From assembly GCA_048498995.1 (NCBI GenBank), contig JBEHWX010000028.1, positions 1 through 59,764 of the forward strand: a stretch of 59,764 nucleotides of DNA. Reading direction: 5' to 3'. The notes beneath the pieces are model-generated. The model saw only the letters and a program-made list of their open reading frames with translations, had not been told where the DNA came from and ran no database searches. The position numbers and the translations under genes are program-made. This DNA is from JBEHWX01 sp048498995. GTDB taxonomy: Bacteria > Bacteroidota > Ignavibacteria > OLB7. Shown one piece after another: positions 34,483-44,700 of this stretch (its first letter is position 1; each line of letters begins with the position of its first letter).

Positions 34483-35688
34483 ATGAGGCGGCAGTATTTC
34501 CTCGCGCTCATCATCATGCTCCTGTTGCTCGGCACCGACGCGCGGGCGCAGTGGCTCAAGATCTATCACCTCGGCGTCGGCCAGGGAGATTGCACGCTGA
34601 TCATCGCCAACGACACCGACAACGACAAGACACGCACCCGCAGCGTGCTGATCGACGGCGGATACAGCGTCTCCAAGGACAAAATGAAGTATATCTGGAA
34701 GTATATCCGTGATACGGTCGCCGAATATTCCAACACCGGTCTCAATTACATCGTCGTGTCGCATTTTCACCGAGATCACGTCGCCGGCATGATTCCCATT
34801 CTCGAGCAGATGACGGCCTGTACCACGTGTCCGTCCGGCGCGGCCCCGTCGGCCTGGAGTCGCAACGTGTGGATCATCGATCGCTTTGCCTTCGGCAAGA
34901 AGTATACCCCGACGGTGGATGACTGCTTCGACTACGAGGGATCGAACACGGTCGACGACTACGATAATACCGTCGAGACCACCTACGCCGGACGGCGTTT
35001 ACGGATCACCAGCGGCACCAATCTCTTCGCCGGATTGAAGGATCTTTCGATGATCTGCACGGCATCCAACGGAGAGGTCGGTGGAACCCAGCTGGCCGTG
35101 CCCAAATCGAGCGGACGGAAGGAGCCTCTGAGCGAAAACGACATGTCGTTCGCGTTCGTGATCCGGTTCAAGAAGTTCCGCTATTACACGGCCGGTGATG
35201 CCGGCGGCGGCGGCGGTGGATACGTCAATCTCGAAGGTCCGATCCTGACCTACATGTCCGGGCTGCCCGGCATCGGTTCGACGCACGTCTGCGCGTTCAA
35301 GGCGGACCATCACGGGAGCGCCCACAGCACGAACGACGATTTCGTCCGCCGCGCGGCGCCGCGTGTCTGCGTGATCGAATCGGCACTGCGAACGTTCAAG
35401 ACGCAGCCACTTCCCTCGGAGAAGACACTGCAGAAGCTCACGGCCGCCGGATGCGATATCCGCTACACCTATGTGTCGAGCAATACCACCGATCCATCGA
35501 AGGGGAAGCCCACCAAATACCGCGACGTGATTCTCTACCTCGACAACAGCTCGTTCCCGAGCGGAAGAAACGACGTGGTGATGACGTTCGTCGAATGCGA
35601 TCGCGACAAGGATACCTTCGCTCCGATACAGCAGGGTCCGACATGCGTCAGGTCACAGGTGACCTGTTCCAACGCCGCCAATCAGTAA
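34483..35688 (+). CDS. Secreted stand-alone metallo-beta-lactamase fold protein (ComEC/Rec2 C-terminal type)
   Basis: 401 residues from ATG 34483 (an in-frame TTG at 34468 was not used). The signal peptide is 'FLALIIMLLLLGTDARAQ'. The metal-binding motifs are complete: HFHRDH (H94, H96, D98, H99), the bridging Asp D239 in 'YYTAGDAGG', and 'FKADHHGSAHS' with H276/H277, as in the hydrolase domain of ComEC competence proteins. Unlike ComEC it has no membrane channel. It may act as a periplasmic or extracellular nuclease or phosphodiesterase; the substrate is unknown. It lies 16 bases before the giant gene, which implies co-transcription. Confidence 0.88.
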   Translation: MRRQYFLALIIMLLLLGTDARAQWLKIYHLGVGQGDCTLIIANDTDNDKTRTRSVLIDGGYSVSKDKMKYIWKYIRDTVAEYSNTGLNYIVVSHFHRDHVAGMIPILEQMTACTTCPSGAAPSAWSRNVWIIDRFAFGKKYTPTVDDCFDYEGSNTVDDYDNTVETTYAGRRLRITSGTNLFAGLKDLSMICTASNGEVGGTQLAVPKSSGRKEPLSENDMSFAFVIRFKKFRYYTAGDAGGGGGGYVNLEGPILTYMSGLPGIGSTHVCAFKADHHGSAHSTNDDFVRRAAPRVCVIESALRTFKTQPLPSEKTLQKLTAAGCDIRYTYVSSNTTDPSKGKPTKYRDVILYLDNSSFPSGRNDVVMTFVECDRDKDTFAPIQQGPTCVRSQVTCSNAANQ

Positions 35689-35704
35689 CCCGGGGAATGC
35701 CACC

Positions 35705-38700
35705 ATGACCATGCAAGAACTCGTCGACGCGTTGCGTACGGCGGCGGGGAACGGGCCGTTGACGCTCGGGCGATCGAGCGGCGAATATCCCTCCTTCGCC
35801 ATCGTGCTCGACCTTCTCGGCCTGAGCTCGGTGACGCTCAACGTGACCGATCCGGCCACGGCCATTACTCTCACGAACGACACCATCCGGATTCTCGGAA
35901 ACGGCTCGATCTACGGCATGACAGCCTCGATGGTCGTGACGATCAGCGGGGGGGACGTGGCCGCAGATCGGACATGCGCCATCGTCGCCGATCTGGACAT
36001 GATCCAGCTGTCGACGCTCATCACGATCGGGCTGTTTTCGCAGGATGGATTGGGCTGGCCGTTGCCCGACGCCACGTTCAATTTCCCGAGGGTCACGGCC
36101 TCGTCGGTCTCCCGCGCCGCCGCCATCAGCGTCGATGCCGGTGGCGGAGCCTACGATCTGATTCCCGCGAGCGCGAACCTCGGCCTGGCGCTCACGCTCA
36201 CGGATCTGGGCTTCACGCTGACCCGCTTTCCCGGTCCGTCGCTGACCGACTATGTCAGCGGTCTGGAGCTGCGCGGCCTCGTCGTGTTCAACGGCGTCGC
36301 CGTCCGCGTCCGCGTTCAGGTGCCGATCGCGCAGATCGTCGGGCAGGGAGGGGCGGGGATCGATCAGGGATCGTGGTCATGGGAGGTACTCTTCGAGTCG
36401 GCCGAGGCGACGGCGTTCAGCATGTCCAGTCTCTACGCCTATCTCGGCGGGGGAGATCTGGTCGATTCCATTCCCGATGCGCTGCGAGGGCTCGCCGATC
36501 TGTCGCTACGTGGCCTCGCGATCTCATTCACCACGGCATCGTCCGCGCCACGGTTCACGCTGGACAGCATTACCGTCAACGTTGCCACGGCCACCGCGTG
36601 GCGGGTGTTCCAGGGGTTCGAGGTGACCGGGCTCGTGATCACCATCAGCGTCCGTTCTCCGCTCGATGCCTCGCGCAAGGTGGAGATCACCGTGCTCGGT
36701 GATGTGACGCTCGGCAACGTGCCGTTCGCGGTCGCCCTTTCCAGTCGTGGAGGGCTCGCCAACTGGGTATTGGCGGTGCGCATGCGTCCGACGACGGAGG
36801 CCACGCTTGCCTTGACGACCTTCGCGGCGCTGCCGGGCAACCCGCCGATGCAGCAGTTGAATCCGCCGCCGTCATTCTCGGAGCTCCCGATCTCGCTCGA
36901 TCAGGCGTTCGTGGAGTTCTCGCTCAGGCCGGTCGCGCTCAAACGGATGTTCCTCGACGTGATTACCACAGGCACCTGGAGCCTGATCCAGGGGGTGCTG
37001 TCGATCCGGAACGCCGAGCTCGTGCTGGACGTATCGCGGCCGCTTTCGCCGAACCGGACGATCGATGCCCGGATTTCCGGAACCCTCTCGATTGCCGGGG
37101 TGGTCTCGCTCGATGTTTCGGTCGAGCGGACCGGCGGGCAGTGGAGGCTCTCGGCGCGCACGGTCACCGAGGTGAGCGTCTTCCAGCTGATCCAGCCGTT
37201 CATCACCGTCGGGGACGCGAACGGCTCCGACAACGCCACGATCAACGACGTCTTCAGAACCACGGCGCTCAAGGAGCTGGGCATCATCTACGCGACGGCG
37301 ATTTCCGGGATGCCGGGCGGGCTCTCGCTTCTGCTGGAGATCAACAATTTCGGATTCCGGTTTTTCTCCGACGAGCTCTACACGATTACGGCGGTGCGCG
37401 CCGAGTACACTTCCACCACCGATGCCGCCGCCAATCCGCCGGTGGTGAGTATCGCAAGCAGATCCTTCAGGCTCTCCGGATCGATGCTTCTGTATGGCGA
37501 GCCCTTCACCGTCTTCTTCTCGGTGGAGACCGCGGCGCCGAACGTCGGGAACTGGAAGATCGGCGCGAGCTACGCCGGCCTGACCTGCCGGTTCGTGCGC
37601 TCCGGGGGCGTATCGAAGCTCGTCGTCAACTACGGGCGCACGCTCGGCGATATCATCGAGATACTGGTTCGCTGCTACAATCGTATTCAGGGAGTGACGC
37701 CGCTTTCCCCGCAGCTCCCCGATCCCTGGAGCGTGCTCTCCGGAATCAGCCTGCGCGACGTAGACTTCGAGTTCTTTTTCGGCGGCGGCTACGGGGACAA
37801 GGTGGGAATTACCTACACGTTCACGCCGGACGTCGATCTCGTATTCTATACGATCAGGCGCGTCTCGGTCTACCTCGCCAAACAGCAGACGCCGCAGGGG
37901 GACAAGTGGCGCGTCAGGCTCGCCATCGAAGGCTTCCCCTTCCATGAGACCGCCCTGGCCAGGACGGAATGGGACCTCGGCAGCTCCAATCCCCCGACCA
38001 TTCCGGGGAGCAACCTGAAGATGTTCGACCTGAAATTCCTCGCCGTCGGTCAGCGTCTGAAGCTCAACGGCGTGGCGCGCCTCACCTCGGTCGACGCGGC
38101 CATCCAGGCCATCGATTCGGCCGCCGGGCTGACTTCCCGAGAGCCGACCGCCAATCCCCTGGCCGGCCGCGGCGAGCTCGGCTTCGAGCCGACCGCGTCG
38201 TGGCTTCTCGCCGCCAAGCTCGATCTGCTCCGCTTCATCACGCTCGGCCTCGTCTTCAACGACGGACAGATCGCCGGCGTCAGGATCGATCTTCTGGCCG
38301 GAGCCCGCGCCGGCAAGCTCGGCGGCCTCGGCTTCGAGATCCTCTACAAGAAGGTCACCGAGAGCGTCGGCGTCTACCAGATCGAGCTCCGTCTGCCGGA
38401 CGCGTTCAGGCAGCTCGAATTCGGCCAGGTGTCGATCACCCTTCCGATCATCGCCGTCGACATCTACACCAACGGCAACTTCCGGATCGATCTCGGCTTC
38501 CCGAAGAACAACGATTTCTCCCGCTCGGCGATGGTGCAGATCTTCCCGTTCATCGGCGCCGGCGGGTTCTACTTCGCGCTGCTGGAGGGATCGACCGCCA
38601 CCCGCCTGCCGTCGGACTACATCCCGGACAACGGCACGTTCCGTCCGGTGATCGAGTGCGGCGTGGGGCTGAGCCTCGGCGTGGGCAAAATCATCGACAA

Positions 38701-41700
38701 GGGTATCTTCCGCGCGGAATTGAGCCTCACCTACCAGGGAATCCTGGAGGGAGTTCTCGCCTTCTTCAACGGCAACACGGCGCGCGGCATTCCGGACGAT
38801 CTCTATTACCGTCTCGAGGGGAGCTACGGCGTGGTCGGGCGTATCCAGGGGAGCGTGAGCTTCGCGGTGATCAGCGCCAACGTGCTGGTGGAGGCCTATG
38901 CCCGCATCAACGTCCTCTTCGAGAAAATGCGCCCGATCGTCCTCACCTTCCGCGCCGGCGTCAACGTGAACCTCAACGTCCGGGTCGGCACCGACTGGCT
39001 CGGCGTCGACGTCAACTGCTCGTTCAGCACCGAGATCAGCGAGTCGTTCACCATCCCGATCCCTCCCGGCACGCAGTCGCCCGCGTGGGCCCGCGCCGGC
39101 GGTCCGCAATCGATCGAGGCTCCGGAGCCGCGCATGCTCCCGGCGGCCTCCGTGGGGGAGGGGATCGCCGGCGAGCTTCTCGAGCATCCGACATCGCCGT
39201 TCGCCGCCGCGCCGTCCGGACTCGCGCCCCGCGGCGCCGAGCAGCCGCTCCGGCCGATGGACTGGGACTGGGTGAACACGCTTGCCGACCCGCAACGGGA
39301 GACGCTCTACATCGCGTTCCGTCCGCAGTTCACCGTCGAGGAGGTCGGCAACGCCAAGCGCGCCAGCTACGTGGCGATGCTCTTCCTTGACGGCACGCCT
39401 CCCTGGGTCGAGTCACGGCTGGCGCCGGACGCGACCAACCTTCCGCGCAAGGGAGATTTCGATCTGATCGCCGAGGCGATGCTCCTCTGGCTGATCAATG
39501 CCGCCAACGCTCCCTGCCCGACCACCACGCCGCTGACGGTCGCCGCGCTCCGCGGGTGCTCGGTCACCGCCGCCGATCTCGACGACATCCATCGCGTGCT
39601 GACCTCGCGTCCGTTCGGACGCGCGCCGTTCGACGCGACGCAGATCGTGCGGATGCTCGTTTCCTTCTTCGACATCAAGCTCTGGGCGCCGGCTCCCGGC
39701 GGCAGGAAGCACTCCCCGAACACATCGACGGAATCCGCTCCGCCGTATGGCCGCCCCACCGTCTGCCCGTTCCCGATGATCCCGGATCTCCGGCTGCAGG
39801 TGGATTTCGTGGAGAAGGACGCCAACGCGAACACGGTGCTGACGCCGTACCAGCCGGTGTTCTTCAAGCAGCGGACGCCGGTGTGTCCGGAGTACACGGC
39901 GGAGATCGCGGCCTACTTCGAGGATCTGGCGATGCGCTTCCAGAATGCGAACGAGGCGGACGCAAATCCCGGCACCACCGATCCGATGAACCCGCCGAAC
40001 GGGCCGCGCGCCCTGGTGGATCTGATCTTCGAGGATTATTTCCTCATGCTCGGACGGGGGGTGATTCAGGCGGCGAAGGAGGCGATGACCTCCGTCGAGT
40101 ATACGATCGTCGCGGGCGATACCCCCTCGATCATCGCCGCGAAGCTCGGCATCTCGCTCGACGCCGCGGCACTGACGGCCCAGGCCGCGCCGATCGCGGC
40201 CGATACGCAGATGGTCACCGGCGGCGCGACCGTCGCGGCCACCGGCGCCGGCGAAACGCTCGCCGCGCTCTGCGCTCCCTATGCCACCGGCGGCATCGAT
40301 CAGCTGCTGTTCGATCTCGGCGAGGCCAATTCCTCCGTCGTCGATCTCATCGCCCCCGGGACCGTGGTGCGATACGCCGGCATGGAGTATTCCGTGCAGG
40401 CCGGCAAGAGCCTGCTCGAGATCGCCGAGAGTCTCGCGCCGGATCTCAGTCCCGGCTACGTGACCCGCTCGATCGCCCACGACGCCGGACGGCTCACGGC
40501 CGGGACCCCGTTCTTCATCCCGTTCGGCCTGACCACCCATCGGACGCAAGGAGGGGACACATCGTACCGCGTGCTCGCGGCCCGATTCGCCTCGGCTCCC
40601 GACGATGCATCGGTACTCGCGTATCTCCGCGCGATCGGCGAGCTGAACGCGTTCCTTCCGGGCATCTTCACCGAAGGGATGCCGATCGAGTACGAGCCGG
40701 GAGTCGTCTATCAGGCCACGCGCTACGACACGCTCGCCGGCCTCGCTCCCCAGGGGGTGACGCCCGGCGACTTCCTCGCCGCGTTCGCCGACGTGAACGG
40801 AGCCGTCGCCGCCGACCGGGTGCTGACGCTCCCGCCGCGGACCTTCACCGCCGCGGCGGGGTCGACGCTCGAGGGAGCCGCCGCCACCCACGGCGTTCCG
40901 GTGATCTCGCTCGCCCGCGCCAACGCTGGGGCGGGGAAGCCGGCCTTTCAGCCGGGAACCGTCATCGGCGCCAGCAACGTCGGCCGCGTGAGCGTCGGCG
41001 CGCTCATCGACAGGATCCATCGCACCAGGGGCTTCATGAACCTGGGGCGCATGGTCTCCCGATTCCTGGTGCCCGGACTCCGCCTGCCGAGTCCGACGGG
41101 CAATACCAATCCCGGACCCTGGATCATACAGGGCGTGCTACAGGAGACGCAGCCGCTCTTCCGCCTGACCGGACAGCAGTTCATCCTGCCGACGTTCGAC
41201 CCGAACGATGTCAATCCGTTCTGGAACTGGATCAACCAGGAGGTGGCCGCCGAGCGCATCGCCCCACGCTCGGGACTCGTGAAGATCACGCTCGACTGGC
41301 CCGGTGGCGGATGGTTCACCTATCTCCCCCCGACGGCCAACGAGGCCACCATCTGGCTGGACGGCCCGGAGATCGGCTGGTATCAGCAGCTCGCCGCCGC
41401 GCCGCTTCAGCTTCCGCTGAACGTCTTCGACAAGGCGAAGCTCTACGGCATCACGCCGGTCGAGTTCGTCGTCGGCACGCCGGTGCCGGTCGGCACGGCC
41501 GTCGATCTCGGCGGCGCGACGGTCAACGGCGCGTGGGCATGGACGCTCAACGATCCGCTGCAGCGGATGATCGCCCGGCCGTGGGAGGCCAACCCCGCGT
41601 TCCTCGTCGGGTCGCGTCCGGACGCCACGCCGGAGGCGGAGGTGGATCCGATCGGCGCGCATCGCTGGGCCGCGGCGCTCGAGGTGCGCATCAGAAAGGT

Positions 41701-44700
41701 GAGCCTCGCCGACGACACGGTGCTCGGAAGCGTCTACGCCATCGACGGCTGCGGCACCGAGGGACTCTACCGGCTCGAGCAGATCCTCGACGACGAGGAT
41801 GAAGGGTACCAGCCGATCGCGCAGGTTCACATCCTCTTCGCGCCACCGACCGGGGATGCCGGCGCGGCGCTGGCGTCCGACGGGATCGATGCCATCGGCG
41901 CGTTCATCCATCAGACCAATCTCTCGACGCTCAATCACCCGCAGGCTGCGGCCGCCGCTCCGGGATTCGCCGCGGCGCCGGCATCCGTCGCCAACTACTT
42001 CCGCGACGAGGCCTCGCGCATGGTCCGCCTTCTCTGGCAGGCCTGCAGTGTCCGCTCCGGAGGGTACTACCTCTACTACCGGAAGGAGGCCGACGGCGCG
42101 GGGCTTCCCGATCATCTCTTCAAGGACGGCTCGGCGACCCTCACCTTCATGATCACGCTCGGCCAGACCTACGGCGGCGTTCCGTCATATGCCAACCGGC
42201 TGGTTACCGGAAGCGTGCCGGCGGCGGGGGGGAAGCTCTTCGCCGTTGCGCGGCAGCGCGATCTGAACATCGACCTCGATCCGTCGATGTCGATCGACGA
42301 CGTCATTGCCGGCTACGGCGTCTCGGGCGCCAGCCTGGTGTTGGGAATCGCGGGGCTGACGCTCAACGAAGGGGTGGAGCTGACGATCGAGGGACGGATC
42401 GCGACCGTCGCGGCGCAGGGCTATCCGGGATGGCCGGAGGCGGCCGCGGCGCTCGGCGTGCCGGAGGCCGCGCTGCGCGAGCTCAATCCGGCCGCCACGC
42501 TCGCCGGGGGAACCAGGCTCGTGCTCCCGCCGGTCACGCACGTGGCCAACGGCACCGATACGCTCGCCACCGTGGCCGCCGCGTACGGCGTTACCGCGAT
42601 GTCGATCGCGTTCGCGAACGCGTCGAAGCCGCTCCTCCTCGAGGGGGCGAACATCGACGTGACGCAGCGGATGATCCGGAAGGTGCCGGCCGTGCCGCCG
42701 GGGCATGTGGGTGTGGAGCTCTACCGGCAGATGCCGGATGCCACAGCGTTCGACAACCTGCCCCCCGGGTTCAACCTGCAGGCGCCGTGGTTCGCCAATC
42801 AGCTGCAGTTCATCTTCAGCCTGATTACCTTCCGCGTCGGGGCCAACGGCGCGTTCCGGCAGAGCGTGGAGAGCCTCGCCAAGGGGCCTGGGGACGAACA
42901 GTTCCCGCTCCCGGTGCTCGACGAGGATCAGCCGTTGCAAATCCCGAACGCCTGGCGCTATACCCACCTGGTGCCGATGTTCAACTTCTGGCGGGGCCCG
43001 CTTCCGGTGGTGCCACAGCAGGTGGCCGGACAGCTTCCGCAGGATCAGAGCCCCTACCGCGGCGTCGGCAGTCTGATGGACGTGCTCGCCAATCACCGCG
43101 ACATCTTCGGCAACACCGTCGCCACCGCGAACATCCCGGGATATCCCTACGCGTGCGATCTCCTGATCGGCTACACCGACCCGTTGATCGGCCTCGAGCG
43201 CTGGCCGGGCGTGAATGCCCGCTACCTGTTCCGGAAGAACGGGGACAACGCGGAGCTTCTCGTAAGGCTGAACTTCGATGTTCACCGGTACGACTACGCC
43301 AACGTCGGCGGGACACCGGAGGGACGGATCGAGGTGGCCAGGGCGGATCGTGATCTTCTCTCGAAGATCTACTATCAGCTGACATGGGGACACAACGACG
43401 TCTGGATCGGCAACTCGATCGACGGCGAGCGGGTGAACATCGACGTGGTGCCGCTGCTCGAGTTCATCACCGGCATCATCGCGATCACCGAGGCGATCTG
43501 CCGCGCCTACGAGCCGATCGGCGATTCTCTCACGGTCGACTTCACGCGCAACGTGTCGATGGCCGGACGGAGCGAGGCCTATTTCCCCCTCTCGGTGACC
43601 TTCGGCATCCGTCGCAATGGTCCGGTCGACGAGAGCTTCGTCGACGTGAAGGGGGTGAAGGAGACATCCTCGGTGCTCGAGCCGATGCTCGACGCGACCA
43701 CCGTGGCCGCGGCTCCGGCCGGCGCGCCGTCGTCGTACCACGACACCGTCAGGATCTTCGCCGCGGCGTTCGAGCGGGCCTATCCGAGCGCGAAGCTCGC
43801 CACCGCGATCGCGCGCCACGACGATCCGGCCGCCGCCTCCCGCACGCATCTCTGGGTGGTGCAGCTCGGGGAGCAGGGGCGCCTCCGGTGCGCCTACGAC
43901 CTCGACCCGGAGAAGTGGTATCACTACTTCGCGCCGCCGCCGCTGGCGACGACGCTCCTGACCGGTCGGGACTTCAGTGTCTTCGACTACGGCACGGCCG
44001 GCCTTGCCACGGCGGCCACGTCGAAGACGTTCGCGAGCGTCGATCTCGACGCTTGGGCGCGGAGATTCCTGGAGGCGCTGGACACGGTGCTGCTGCCGGA
44101 GTATTCGGTGCCGGCAAGGCTTCTCGACATCGGCGCCGCCGGTAACTGCCGCGAGAGCTCGCGCCGCTGCCTCGCCACGATCCTCGCGGCCAAGAAGCGG
44201 ATAGCCGAGGCGATCACCGCGTCGGTCGAGCCGATCATCGCCGACGACTGCGCCGGCGATATCGACGCCGCGCGTGATGCCTTCAAGCAGAAGCTCCTGG
44301 TGCGCCTCTCGGCCGCCTACGAGACCGACGCGATCGTGCAGATCCCGGTGCGCGTGACCTCCCCGTTCGTCTCGGGCGGGGGAGGGGTGCCTCCCAGGCT
44401 CTACGGCCAGCCGGTGGTATCGCAGCCGGGAACGGCGACGAAGCGTCCGGAGCTCACCGCCTCCACCACCAGAATTCCACTTGCCGACGGCACGTCGAGC
44501 CTGACCTTCCTCTTCCGCTCGGAAAAGGGGGAGCCGGCCGAGAGCATGGAAGTGAAGCTGAAGTTCGATCCGACGGCGATCGAGCATGAGATCGTGCCGA
44601 TGCCGGCCGACCCCGGCGTCGAATTCTCCGATGGGTTCACCACCTCGTCGTGGCTCACCTTCGTACTGCCGCCGCTCCTCTTCCCGGAGCTGTCGGTGAA

